Origin: Glossina fuscipes
Taxonomy: Eukaryota; Arthropoda; Insecta; Diptera; Glossinidae
Direction of reading: 5' to 3'
Assembly: GCF_014805625.2 (NCBI RefSeq)
Contig: NW_023998415.1
Coordinates: forward strand, 4,520,858 to 4,584,857
Length of the DNA stretch: 64,000 nucleotides
Position numbers and translations under genes: made by a program. The notes beneath the pieces were generated by a model, which was given only the letters and a program-made list of their open reading frames with translations, ran no database searches and had not been told where the DNA came from. Each line of letters begins with the position of its first letter. Positions within the stretch are counted from its first letter, which is position 1. Of the stretch, positions 1-11,570 are shown piece by piece.

Positions 1-516
1 GCTTGTTGTAAGAATGATTTTCTACGATTAGATGATTTCTTCTTTTTCACGTCGCGTCTGCATAGTAAAACTTTTGTTTATTATTTCCTATTTGGATTGA
101 CTTTACCATGGCTTGGATTACAGTTCCATTAAATTACTACTATGTCCAGGCTATTTTTAAACAAGACGACCGAGAATATGATGATGATGCTGAATATTGT
201 GGATGGCCAAGATAGGAAAAACATGAGCAAATTATTGAAAATTATTCTCGATAAACGAGAAGTGAAGTTGCAAGCGATTCACTATATTCACTAATGTGCA
301 TAAAAATTGCGTTGACACCACGCGTATACCACGGTTACTCTGAATTGCAACAAAAACATCGATAGTCGATGAATACATGCATGAGTTGAAAGTAGACTTG
401 CTATCGCGCACCTATTGTATTCACCGATTGTGACAATGATGACTGAATGAGTAGGTGAGTGAGGAAATGAGTGGGTGAGTGGGTGATAAGTGTGAGTGTG
501 ATAAAAAATGAAAGGA

Positions 517-571
<55 letters not shown>

Positions 572-1320
572 TTGTGATCACTCTTCAAGGAGACTACGTT
601 AAAGAAATAATGTCGAATTATGCGAAAGACAAAAACAAATTTTTTTCTAGCTTAGTCTCGGGAATTATTGATTGATACATTAATTCTAAATTTATAAAAT
701 TGTAGATATGTATTTACGTTTATGATGATTGTGCATTTCTTTGTCCGACACGTGCACTCATTATGTTTGTGTGTAAATTGCTTATGATTTTTTTTTTGTA
801 TTCATTTTGCTTGATTTTGATTATTTAACGCGAACTGTTATTATGTTATTGTCTGGTAAGTTCAAGTATGAGTTAATTGTGGTTTACTGTTTTTTTTTTT
901 TTTTTCAAAGTAAGAGAACAAAAAACTAAAACTAGAATCGTTTGGGCAATATAAAAAATTTCTTTGTACACTTGATATTGTATAACTTTTATTTGTATTG
1001 ATTATATTTGTGTTTTCTCTATCCTTCAAGCCGTAAACCTTGCTGGCAAAATTAAACACAAAACGATTATCTTTACAAATATTTTGCTGAACGTAAGAGC
1101 TATTCGTAATCCTTTAAACTTTAGATCGAACATTATTAACAAATTAAGGCTTAGAATTGCCACTTACGAGTACAGAATCTTGTTGCGAAATCTCTTGCGA
1201 AATGAGCAAGCAGGCGTAATAGACAATCCTGTAACTTCCAATGCCTTCACTTATGGCTGGGACAAAGGGAAACTTTCAGTTACCCTAAAATTTAATCCAA
1301 TTAATAATTTTGTAAACGAT
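1..1320. other. Non-coding stretch with purine repeat
   Basis: I see no gene. A degenerate GAGTG-rich stretch at about 445-500 leads into a pure (AG)n run at 521-567. The Ser/Leu-rich minus-strand frame across it is only translation of that repeat. The rest is AT-rich sequence with short T runs. Confidence 0.7.
521..567. repeat. (AG)n microsatellite
   Basis: An uninterrupted AG dinucleotide run of about 47 bp, preceded by a degenerate GTGA/GAGTG tract. Confidence 0.95.
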
Positions 1321-1334
1321 AGACAGAAACGATA

Positions 1335-1592
1335 TAGACAGTATGATTACAACTTGTTTGTCAGTCTGTCTATCGATCCCTCTTATATTCAACCTCGAGG
1401 TCACAAATTTTTAAGATATTTTCATGGAATTCGTTGCATCAATGTGCTTGGATCCAAAGACGAACGCTATTCAAAACGGTTCGGATTGAAACACATTTTC
1501 GACCATATCCCACAAAATGTCTTATTTTGAGAAGTCGTTATATGAATAACTGTAGGGTAGGGTGGTATAGGATATTTAACTCTTGGGCCCCT
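1335..1592 (+). repeat. Family A interspersed repeat, copy 1
   Basis: The copy carries the second half of the family: GTCTGTC core, then 'aagatattttcatggaattcg', a block like 'cgctattcaaaacggttcgg', a 'cttattttgagaagtcgtta' block, and the terminal motif 'ggtataggatatttaa' with 'gggccc' close by. The same order recurs at about 3.2, 16.6, 23.9 and 36.3 kb. The 148-residue plus-strand frame through it is a chance ORF in this repeat. Confidence 0.75.
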
Positions 1593-1599
1593 ATATCTT

Positions 1600-1866
1600 A
1601 TAATGTTCTTACTTGTGTCTCATAGATAGTTGCATAGGTAGATGTGAACATTTATACAACGTGTTATTTATTCGTTTACTGGTTAGAAGTTGTTGATTGA
1701 ACACATATATAATAATAAATATGCCATAAGTGTTGCACTTACACATATACACAATTATTACCTAAATTTGTACGGATAATAATTTATCGAGCATTCACAC
1801 TTTTGCACGTACTTATCTAGTAAAATAGTAGATATTTATTTATGTAAATATCTGCATATAAGCATT

Positions 1867-1902
<36 letters not shown>

Positions 1903-2179
1903 TATATGAGTATGTATGCAAATTATTTGTTCACTTTAAATATTTGCCTTCAAGTGTTCGTTCGGTCATTTATTTGGCTGCTTATTGTATTTTGGCAGGG
2001 ACTGGTGGCAGGGCTAAATTTGTCTATCCGATGCTGCCATTTGACTCTTCTGCTTCGTACACAATTTTTAACATTGTTGTTGTTGTTGTTGTTATCGTTG
2101 TTGATTATGTATTGTTTAAAACAAGTAATTTTGTATAGTATAGTGACTTTTATTCCTGCATATACAAATAAAATTCTGC

Positions 2180-2210
<31 letters not shown>

Positions 2211-3228
2211 ACGTACGACTACACAATTACAATGGTAGCAAAATGCAATTCAATTTCCACTAGTTATTGATGAAATGGCGTCATAAACAAATTCAAAGAC
2301 AATTTAAGCTACTTTTCTACAAAGTTGTTTCACGACTTTTTTTCCGGCCGCTTTTTTCAATTTAAAACAACCAAATTGCCGCCGAAACTAATGCTATTTT
2401 GCCCTTTAATGAGAATGTAATTTATTAAACTATCATTTTAATTTGTTAAAGTTATTTATTAAACTATGTAATAAATTAAATGAACGCACAGTTACCAGCC
2501 GTGCAGAAGTTTTTCTGAACCCCTCCCCTCAATCACCACCCTGCCCTTAACCATTTAACGTTACATGCATATTTATGGTTTTTATTTATTTTTCATTTTT
2601 GCTTATTTGGTTAAAATTCATGCGTAATATCATTGGTGTATGTAAAAAAAAAAAAAAAAACAAAAAAAAAAAATGCAAATAAAATTGGCATTTATGCATG
2701 TGGTGGTGGTGAAATGAGGAGCGTAAGTGTGTATGTTTGTGTGGGTAAATTTTATTAAATACACTTTTTTACTCTATAAAAGAAGCGTAAAAGAGTTTAT
2801 TTGTATGCAGTTTTTATATCTATGCAAATATTCATGTATTTCTTAAGGGGTTATGCATGCTACCTTGTCAATTTTGTTTTTTTTTCTTGCACTTTAATTT
2901 CATAGCCCTTAAATATTTATGTTTAATTTCCAAAGTGTTTCATCGAAATTCGATTTTTCGAACGCAGTGACTAATTGAAACTATTTAATATACCATTACT
3001 ACTTGCAGCTTTAATAGTATCTGTCCCTCAACTAGACTTTCATGGAAAGTAGCTCAAGTCTCAAAACAATTAAGTTTAACTTGCAATAGAAGATTCATTA
3101 ATAACATTCTTGTTAGTGCAGAGGGAAGGACCTTTTGATTTCGAATCAGGAGAGTTTAATGTCTTTTATAATCGATTGATTCTTGGTAAACTTTTTTGAA
3201 AAATCAAAAATTCTTTACTAAAACCGAC
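1600..3228. other. AT-rich non-coding stretch
   Basis: No gene is visible. It holds a (TA)n run at 1870-1898, a (GTT)n tract near 2074-2100, a T run of about 29 at 2180-2208, and an interrupted A run near 2644-2673. The ORFs here are frames through these simple repeats. Confidence 0.7.
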
Positions 3229-3575
3229 TTTTTTATACCTTACACCGTTACGTTTTTGGTACAAGCATATGTTAAGTTTTTGCGGATGTTTATAAAATCC
3301 AGGAAAACTTGATATAAATCGTCCTTCCATTGCACCGATCGATTCAGATTCATTTTTTGAATCACTTTAAGATTGTTTATTTGTCTGTCCATCATCTATC
3401 CTATCCATCTTGTCTTCAATCGACAGGCCGAAATTTTTCAGATATTTTAATGAAATTTCACCCAAGGACACTTTTCGTACAGAGCCTTATTTTCAAAAAT
3501 CTTGCATCAATAGTAGTAGGCGAAATAGTATAGGATATTTAGTGGTGGGCCGTGACAATATAGCCCCCTTACTTG
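3229..3575 (+). repeat. Family A interspersed repeat, copy 2
   Basis: Near full-length short-form copy. It starts with 'tataccttacaccgttacg', continues with 'ttaagtttttgcggatg', 'caccgatcgattcagattc', a tGTCTGTCC core, 'gatattttaatgaaatttc', and ends 'ggatatttagtggtgggcc'. The order matches the copies at 16.6, 23.9 and 36.3 kb on the same strand. No terminal inverted repeat or protein frame is evident. Confidence 0.8.
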
Positions 3576-3599
3576 TTTTTATTGTTATTTGAAATTAAT

Positions 3600-4130
3600 C
3601 GGTTAACAATTACAGTGCGGCGAAGATGACGGTCAAAAAGGTGCAAGGGAAAAGAATTGTTTTAGTGTGTGCTACGTCGCCGTTTGCTTTTGAAACATTT
3701 TTTTTTTTTTTTTTTTTTTAAGTAAATATTTCAACAAACGTACGTGTAAAACAATTACTTCAATGCATTGGTAGGTATCTCGTAATTGAATGAGAGAGAA
3801 AGGCCAATATTTTTGGTTTTAAAGGAGAGAAACTAAAGCTTATCCTTATGATGGAAAACATAAAAACGAAAGTTATTTCTTTTTTTTTCGGTGCCCGTTG
3901 AAATTGCTCGTCACAATATTGATTCTGTTTTTTCATATGTAATGTTATTGCCGTAAGGCAAATAACATATCAGTCAATAAGTTTCAGGATTAATATATAC
4001 CACTCATGTCCCAGAAAACATCATATGAGACGGGTAAGTTGTGTGAGGAAAGGATTAGCAAGATTGTTAAGCGAGATAACAATTTCTCGTAAAGCCCACC
4101 CGAACATGATGTAACGGATAGTGATTTGCA
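3600..4130. other. Non-coding stretch between repeats
   Basis: I see no gene. There is a T run of about 24 near 3696-3719 and otherwise unremarkable AT-rich DNA up to the mariner relic. Confidence 0.6.
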
Positions 4131-4665
4131 CTAAGACCTGTAGCGAAAAGAAACTAATATATCGGACAATAAATTCCGAACTTAGATAACCAACAGTAGT
4201 GCATTTCATCCCACATTCCCTAACAGTTCGATATCTTTCTTGCAAAACGATTTCTCTAGACTTCTAAAGTATAATTCAGCTTTCGCAATTACCTCTTCAT
4301 TTAATGCACACCTAGTTCATCTGGAGAATCCTTTTGAAGTTTGCAGGTAGGTAATAGTCGCTTGAATGCCGCCCCTGCCGCATAGGGTTGCAGGAGTAGT
4401 AATTAGAAATTCAATTCATGCAATTTTGCCCGCATTCTAACCATCGGCTTACGGCACAGAGTTTTCTTTTCACTAATAGTAATCGCAAAATCCAATTGCC
4501 AAGCAGAGCTCTCGTGCTTATGCTTTTCATGCAAAATAGTGATTCCACTGCTTTCTGATATCTCCAGCATGCCAGCTATTTCTCACAGTATCTACTATTT
4601 TATTATCGAGAATAATTTTTAGAATTTCGCGGATGTATGATCGGGTAGCTCCCTCCGCCTGTTTT
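4130..4665 (-). pseudogene. Decayed irritans-type mariner transposase, internally deleted
   Basis: Read on the minus strand, several frames carry mariner transposase blocks in the right order. First is a helix-turn-helix region: 'REILKIILDNK' followed by 'EIAGMLEISESSG' and 'ILHEK', around 4635-4530. Next is 'CRKPMVRMRAKLHELNF' at about 4460-4407, the stretch after the second catalytic Asp in this subfamily. Then come 'SDYYLPANFKRILQ' (about 4375-4330), matching the block with the third catalytic Asp, and 'NEEVIAKAELYF' with 'KSFCKKDIELLG' (about 4301-4220). Frameshifts and stops separate the blocks. The helix-turn-helix part joins almost directly to the C-terminal third, so most of the catalytic core is missing. 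It cannot encode an active enzyme. No terminal inverted repeats were identified, so the ends are approximate. The subfamily comes from remembered family motifs, not a search. Confidence 0.85.
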
Positions 4666-4669
4666 CAAC

Positions 4670-5969
4670 AAACCCATGAACGATTTACGGACTTTGGTTT
4701 TCAATGGACCAGAGTTATTGTATAAATTTTCAAGTCAATGCTAAATTTCTCATTAAATGATCCCCAGGAGATGTTAGATATGGAATGACATCTACCTTAT
4801 ATCCTAGGGAACTATTTATCGACCTATTATGGTTGGTTTATGTAAGTTCGTATCAAACTATTCGGGGGCTGTCATCTGCATTCCGCATGTTCCTTAAAAA
4901 GAAATCTACATTTGGTTGGTAAAGTTGCCGGCTCTTTCTGAATTTAACGCTTATTCCTGGTTCCAAGATTCTTGGTGAAGCTTTGTGAGGTTTATCAAGA
5001 CAAATGAGCTCACATCAGGGGATACTTTACAGTGTTTTACTTTTCTTGTAATATAGAATTGGGTATCGAGACAAATCTCTCTCCACATATACTTTTCGTG
5101 TTTTAGCCATAGTGACGAAGAAAAAGAGAGGATTATGTTTTAGTTCACATGTAATCAGCGATGAGATGGCACCTCGCCTTAACTTATTCGAAACTTTTTC
5201 CGTCTCGCTTACCAGCGTAGGATTCTATGGCAGCAAATATTTCCCTCCAATCGTGTTATAGTGTCGAATTAATGCAAAAGCGTATTGATAACTGTTAACT
5301 GATTTGGTGAAACTGCGAAAGAGATGACGAAGGTGGTAATGATTCATATCTGCCTCCTCAAGCAATTAACATTAAATCATTTGTAAATATCCGCGATCCC
5401 TCGCGTATTGTATATCTTTCTCAAGGAAGAACGATCCTTTCAGTTCAATGACATATGAAAATCCAACATCAAGAAAAACTGTTCAGGGTAATAATTAATG
5501 TGACCCACGCTTTGATTGTGAAATGAGAGTGAAAGCGTGAAATGTATGTCTGGTCACGTAAATACGCAGCAGTGACGCTTTTGTCTAATACGAAAAGTTT
5601 TCTTAGTTAATTGCTACAATTGTTAACATTACACTCGATGTCTTAGCGCAAAGATGTCGAATATATCTCTTACATCATTCCGATAGCCTTATATGCCTAG
5701 CTTTCAAATGTCAATTTTGACAGCGGATATACTATATAATACCTGTTGACTCTTGTACTTTAAGATCGCCTTAAGACTTGACTTGATAGTGAGCTCCAGT
5801 AATCGAATTAGATTAGAATCAATTATTTGAGTATAATTATTAGTGCGTACGTATACAGTAAAAGTGTGTACACAAATTGCTGCATTTATCATCGAGTGTG
5901 TAAATTGAATAAAACCACCAAAGCGGAGAAGCGTAATTAATATGATAATTATTTTGATGCCGTTCTTAA

Positions 5970-6032
<63 letters not shown>

Positions 6033-6765
6033 AATGATGATGATGATGGTGATGAGCTAACGAATTAATCCGGATGTATTTAAGACCTATTGAGTGGAAT
6101 TTTTTTCTGTTATTTGAGAGCGTTGAGCTAACGTGCATGAGTGACTAACACGCTTAACTGTGTGGAGAAACAGAGTGGGAGAGAGTTAAAGCAACGATAA
6201 ATCAAAAAATAAAGCAGAAAATCATAAACATTGTTTCCTATAAAAACGGCACCAACGCAAGCAAAAGCAAAGCTTAAAAGAGAGACAGAAATCTTTTCAA
6301 ATTTTGTCTTTGGTTACTTTCTTTCGTGACAGAGAAACGCTTTTGATACGATAGCGCGGACGGGTATCATGTATCCGGTACGTATGAAAGACAAAAGTGT
6401 ATTTAAATGTATACACGACATGCAAGAGTATAAGAACATTTTATTAAGAAAACTTTACGAAGACAATCAAAACTGAATATATTTATAGTGAGTTTCATAA
6501 TCGAGTTTGTTGAGTCTTACTCGTTCGCTAAACTGTAAACTGTACAATTATTCGATTTCAAAGAATCGTGAATTAATACAATCTTAAACCGTTATCAAAT
6601 CTCCGCCCACAGGTGTCCGATCTGTAGTAAGCGAAATAGTTGGCAAAAAAAATATTTTCCAAAAATAATTTTTCTATAAAAATATTATACATAGACTGGT
6701 GGAGAGTGGTTTTTTAGCTGGAGAGTAAAGCAGATGGATGCCCTTTAGTTCCAGTGTTTCTAGTG
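4670..6765. other. Non-coding stretch with (GAT)n tract
   Basis: No supported gene. From 4670 to 5600 the sequence is of mixed composition and may hold old, unrecognisable insertions. A trinucleotide tract follows at 5970-6055. The minus-strand poly-His frame there (5704-6138) is simply (CAT)n. Confidence 0.6.
5970..6055. repeat. (GAT)n microsatellite
   Basis: About 86 bp of GAT/ATG trinucleotides, pure for about 60 bp and then interrupted (ataatg, ggtg). On the minus strand it reads as poly-histidine, which is not taken as coding because the flanks lack any coding signature. Confidence 0.95.
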
Positions 6766-6767
6766 TT

Positions 6768-7402
6768 TTGCAGACCAGGAAGACTAGCTCGGAAAATTTC
6801 CTTGCTCGGAAAAGTTGATCACAATCGACCAGCAAGAGTAGCTTGGAAAGTTTCCTTGCTCAGAAAAATTGATTTCGAGAAGTGGGCACACTTTGCTTTA
6901 GCCCATAAAAATTGATGCAAGCCAGAAAACGAGGAAAAGAGGAAAAATGAATTTTCGAACGATGAGACAAAAATAGATTTATTTGGCAATGATGCGGGCT
7001 TAAGTACACATCCGTCAAAAGGAAAAAAAAAAATATTATAATATAAGGCTGCTTTTCTTGGAAAGGCGTCGCCCTGCTCCAACCCACAAACTACTAGAAT
7101 GTATAGATTTTTATATAAGAAAAACTTATTATGAAGCGTAATGCTATCGCATGCCAAAGAAAATAAGCCATAGCTGTTGAAATTTCAGCAAGACAATTGT
7201 CTGAAACATTCATTTAATTTGGTGAAAGCATGGTTCCGGGAGTATAACTGGGATATCATTCAATGGCCAAATCGTTCTCTCTCCCTCCCTCAATCTTGTT
7301 GAAAATGTTTGGGGAGGATTGAAGTGTCGTGAACAGAGAAGAATTGTGAAAAAAAAATATACGAAAGTAAGTGATAATATCCCAGTAGAAATCGACGATA
7401 AT
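6768..7402 (+). pseudogene. Decayed Tc1-like transposase (DD34E type)
   Basis: The plus strand carries most of a Tc1-family transposase in recognisable order. It opens with 'RPGRLARKISLL' and 'FALAHKN' (6768-6915), the linker before the catalytic core. 'FSNDETKIDLFGND' (about 6952-6993) matches the first catalytic Asp block. 'GCFSWKGV' (7047-7070) and 'RMYRFLYKK' (from 7096) follow. 'LLKFQQDNCLKHS' with 'LVKAWFREYNWDIIQWP' (7174-7268) is the second Asp block, and 'LNLVENVWGGLK' (about 7288-7323) is the catalytic Glu block. Stops (for example after FALAHKN) and at least two frameshifts inactivate it. An in-frame 54-bp tandem duplication is present at 6781-6876. The N-terminal DNA-binding domain and the terminal inverted repeats were not found. 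It is immediately followed by a T run and a SINE. Confidence 0.92.
6781..6876 (+). repeat. 54-bp tandem duplication inside the Tc1 relic
   Basis: Two diverged copies with period 54 bp start at 6781 and 6835: 'gctcggaaaatttccttgct' versus 'gcttggaaagtttccttgct'. The period equals 18 codons and both copies stay in the transposase frame ('ARKISLLGKVD' versus 'AWKVSLLRKID'). Confidence 0.8.
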
Positions 7403-7559
7403 TAATTTTCATCCATGCTTATAAAAATCGAAGTCGCCCTTAAAAATGACAGTGCTTTTGCCAGCTATTGATTGTTTGAATTAATTTCTATAAAAATAAC
7501 TGCTTTTTAGTGCAATATTTTGCTTTCTTTTTAATTTTTTTTTTTTTTTTTTTTTTTTT

Positions 7560-7740
7560 AATCGGCCTGAGTGGCCGAGTAGGCAAGAGTCTCGACTAAA
7601 AATTTCATTGGTCGTGGGTTCAAATCTCACGTGCGGTAGAGTTTTTAAAAAAGCTGAAAGCCTTAGATGCTAGTGCTTTAAGACCTTTAGACTGTGTGAA
7701 TTTATTCTCCGGCTAAATTATTAATAATAATAACTTTTTT
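7560..7740 (+). mobile_element. tRNA-headed SINE with (AAT)n tail, copy 1
   Basis: The head has a box-A-like 'tggccgagtaggc' (about 7571) and a box-B-like 'gggttcaaatctc' (about 7617), the two internal pol III promoter elements of a Ser/Leu-type tRNA. 'gtgcggtagagtttt' follows, then a body with 'gctagtgctttaagacctt' and 'ctccggctaaat', ending in 'attaataataataa'. A second copy with the same order lies at 42284-42434. The anticodon region does not fold as a functional tRNA, so this is a retroposon and not a tRNA gene. A T run at 7535-7559 borders its start. Confidence 0.8.
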
Positions 7741-7744
7741 ATTG

Positions 7745-8844
7745 TATCCACTACTGTGTTTTACTGTCCACTTGGAAAAATGAGATATTTTTGAAATGAA
7801 CTAAGAAGGACAATAGGAAAACATGGAAAAGAATAATCCCTACATACACTTATTTTTTTTTCTATCCACCAATAGATTTACATAAGAGCTTTGCGAGTGC
7901 TTTTGTGTAAGTGAAGATAAGAACTTTAGAAACTAATAGATCCAGGATTCAATATAAAATTTATCGAAGTGTTCATGTATTCCCCAAAATATTCAATTTA
8001 CTCAGGAGCCCTCCTTCGATTTATCCAATAAGCTTTAAAACTAATTATTGATACTAGGCAATGAGAGCTTAGCTTCCGGTTTTACAATTTGCTATGCTTG
8101 TGACTTTTCCCCTAGTTAAGTCATCATCATTTGTACGTATGGCAAAGTGATCTCAAAACGTTTAAGGCGATTTTTAAACGGAATTCTGCACGCTTCACTT
8201 AAAATTTCTCGTTCGAAGGGCAGTAATTGAATTTCGAGTTTGCTCGGGGTCTTATAAGTTAGTTAACATAGGCTGACCTGAACTGATATCACTGCGTTAT
8301 TTCCGACATGAAACGCATTTACCTTAAGAGAAGAGCATAATAATTAAAAAACAAAATTTTGAAGTAAACTACTGAAGTCAATCAATTTGCTTTATCATAT
8401 ATAGAAAAAATATCATCGGCCAGTTGTTTAATTCGTCCATCGACGAATCTCTTTCAGGTGTTGTTTGTCCTTTAAATTCTTATAGGAACGTTTGAAATGA
8501 TTAACACCTGAAAGGGTTCTTTTTAAGGAATCGTTATTGTCCCCATGCTTTGCCATATTCGTAAGCACACAAAAATTCAAGCGCTCCCCATAGTCATAAT
8601 CCTCAGGATCTACTCGACTTTGCAAAAATGCTTAAAAAATGATTGCAGTTTGTGGGATTTTTAATTGTATTGTAGTAGCAATGGCATTTACTTTGGTTGG
8701 TATGATAATGTAGCGTAATGCATGAAAATATTTGTAAATACAAGATGACATACGTTTGCACATCTGAATTCATTTATAAGCATCCATTCACATTTCACAT
8801 CAATTACTACTAACTTGCATCCATTGCAATTAGGTCAAAATAAA

Positions 8845-8888
<44 letters not shown>

Positions 8889-10340
8889 CGGGGGGGGGAA
8901 ATGAAAAACATTTAAAGAAAATAATTTAAACAATTGCGTAGATATGTTTACATGTGCATTTACTTTCACATGTAGAAATGCGCCGCAAAAACCTCACATA
9001 TAAATTACATAACTAATTTAATATGTTGCTATTTAATATGTTTGCGATTATAAGTAGGTGATTAGCCGACTCATTACGAGTTTTTTTTTTTTGCATTTGC
9101 ACATATGTTCGTCATGTTTAAACGACAAGAGATCTAAATTGCAATCTTTTGCAATCACTGTTTAATTGCCGCTGATTATTTCCCTGTAATACCAATAATA
9201 ATACCTTAGGGATGAGAGACAAAGCAAACTGCAAGTCATACAATGTGAAAGTAATATCCTTTAAGCGGCATTGGTGGTCAACTCATAACGAAAAGAAGGC
9301 AAATCGTAGTTTATTTATTTATTTTTTTTCTTTGCTCAAGTTTCCGTAAACTTTTCTGTGCTTTCCCTTTTCTTCTAATCTTACTTTTGCCAAGGCCTCG
9401 CTAGTAGGTCCTTGTAGGTCTTTACCAAGTTACTTCCTTCAACTATGGCGCTGCCATTTCAACTTGCCCACTTTCGCCCACGTAACATAAATTCCGCATT
9501 TTTACTATCACGTCATATACTTTGACATTTTATTTAATTGAGGCAAACTTACTCCAAACTTACTTTTCTTTTACTTAAGATGGTATATTAATATTTAATT
9601 GATTATCGAAGAAAATGGATTGCTGCTTCGGATTGGGGGGCGTATTTCTTGGCTACAAAAGTTACACTCCGCATGATGGTGTTTAACTATTCATTCATTT
9701 ACTTTGAGGCTATTTGCCTACAAATAAGGCCTTCGCAACCGATTTATCAAATTATTAATATCTAAAATTCATAATTTAAAATTTAATTTAGAAATTTTTT
9801 AAACTAAACGTAAACATATAAGTATTGCAACGTAAATCTCTCATTTGGGAGTTTTGCTTCTTTTTTTTCATCTCCCTTTGGAAATTATATTCGCACTCTG
9901 TTGAATTGTGATCATTGCGATAAAAAAGGTTTTATTTACAATTTTTAAAAGATTGTGTTTACAAGTTATTTACAAGAATTTATATTTGCAAAGCTTTAAT
10001 TCTTGTTTTCCTCTTCGACTCTCTTCAAACGATTGAATTTGCCTTCCAGAAATATTGTGCTTTTATACGGTTTTACAAACCAGTTACCAATGGCTAACTT
10101 CTTCGCGACATTTTATATTCATCTCTTTTTCTGCCAAATTTCTGCGAATTATTGTTAATCTTATCATGAGTCGCCAACTGAATGAGGCAGGTAAAGTCTT
10201 ATAATTGTGTCTTTGATTTGATTACTTTCGTTGAAATTTTGTTTCTTCGAAAAGCCACAAATTAAAGGGAAAGGAAAAATAAGTAAGAAAATCATATTCA
10301 CACACAAAAAAACAGGTTAAGAGAATTTTCATGATTTATT
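7745..10340. other. Non-coding stretch with compound purine repeat
   Basis: No supported gene. A compound simple repeat sits at 8850-8898: (GA)n, then cgcgcg, then a run of G. A 65-residue minus-strand frame at 8428-8625 has no recognisable features. Confidence 0.6.
8850..8898. repeat. Compound (GA)n-(CG)n-(G)n repeat
   Basis: About 35 bp of GA runs directly into cgcgcg and then about eight G. A GC-rich tail of this kind is unusual in such AT-rich DNA. Confidence 0.9.
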
Positions 10341-10344
10341 GCAT

Positions 10345-10525
10345 GGAGCGGGCGCGGTTGATTTTTCCAATTTCAGAATAAATGTTTTTCGCGTATAGGT
10401 GTGTGGGCCTACATCGCCCACCGTCGCGTATCCTTTCAAAAGTTCAGATCAATTTCATATTTTTTTGTAAAATTTTTTAGGCAATATCTTTACTTTCGCA
10501 AATGGGACGGACAGACGAATAGGCG
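10345..10525 (-). repeat. Probable family B repeat fragment
   Basis: 'gcgggcgcggttgatttttc' and 'gggacggacagacg' resemble, in the same order, parts of the family B copies at 40.1 and 41.8-42.1 kb. The match is weak and the ends are uncertain. Confidence 0.4.
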
Positions 10526-10529
10526 GAAA

Positions 10530-11570
10530 TGCTTAGGTGCATTCGAAATTTGAAACTGATCAAGGATGTGTTTACTTTACCGCCTTTTCGATAGTTGTTT
10601 CTGCGTCTTGTAAAGGTATTGAGAAAAAATTAAATTTTGATATATTATACCATTGGGCAGGCGCGGTACATATTTGTTTGGCAAAAGTTTTGCCAAAAAG
10701 AATATACTCTCAATCCTTTGGTGATGGATACATAAATGGGATAATCGATACCAATCAATAACCTTATGGGAAATGAAGTTGGTTTACATTTTCTAAGATT
10801 TAAGTATACACAGTTAATGTTATAACAATCCGCTAGTGTCGGTAAATCTTGATTCCTTTTGTTAGCTTGTGCGACATCATAAGAAGACGCGAACAATTTT
10901 ACACTGCCGTACGCGAATAGATGAAAATTGCGAAAATGTCGTCTAAGGCTAATCCAAGCAGAAGGGAAAGGAGGACTTAAATGATGAGTAACTTGGGAGA
11001 TTCCGAAGGTGCCTTCCATTTTAATCTTATTACATAGAGCCTGTTCAGTACGATCTTCTTAGTAGCAAGAAATCCAGGTGTCTATTTTGGTGGGGAAACC
11101 TCATGTTCTCAGTTTCAATAGGAGCATCGGTATAAATAACGCCGGTTTGGTTATAGTGCGCGAATCCCTTAACTATGCAGTAAGAGAATATCAGCAGATT
11201 GCTTTCTGTGGGTTTATTGCCACAAAAGTAATGATGACAGACGCCTTTGACAGAATTAATAGCTCGAGAAAATCGCTTCAAATCATATATCACTCAATTT
11301 CATAATAACTTTATAATGACAATGTAAAGCACGATAACTTTATAATAACTATTCCTATTTTCAAATTCAATCAAGATTTTTTTTTAAATTGGGTTTGTCT
11401 CTTGTCTTGGGCATAATTGTGAGAATAGTCAATGTTAAATTGGATTAGACAACGCACTCATTAGGGCTATTTGTGCCAAGTTTCTCAACTTTTACTATAA
11501 TAAGGTTTTCAACAATGGAGAAACAGTTGGGGAGAGAGGAACAAGGATAAGTCGACTTTCTTTTTCTTTC
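10530..11570. other. Stretch with overlapping unrecognised ORFs
   Basis: Overlapping frames on both strands (minus 10645-11019, plus 11078-11305, minus 11045-11293) have no domains, signal peptide or family motif that I recognise. The low stop density is partly due to a higher local GC content. I treat it as probably non-coding or an old insertion. Confidence 0.45.

Noticed and set aside
1084..1530. 148-residue plus-strand ORF
   Set aside because: Its second half lies in a family A repeat copy and no motif or splice signal supports it.
5704..6138. Minus-strand frame with a long poly-histidine run
   Set aside because: It is the translation of the (GAT)n microsatellite; the flanks show no coding signature.
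6819..7157. 112-residue minus-strand ORF
   Set aside because: It is the shadow of the plus-strand Tc1-like transposase relic.
7565..7640. Possible tRNA gene
   Set aside because: It has box A and box B likenesses, but no acceptor-stem pairing or proper anticodon arm, and a related copy exists at 42.3 kb with a shared non-tRNA body. A SINE is the better explanation.
10645..11305. Overlapping ORFs on both strands
   Set aside because: Overlap on both strands with no recognisable motif suggests locally low stop density rather than a gene.
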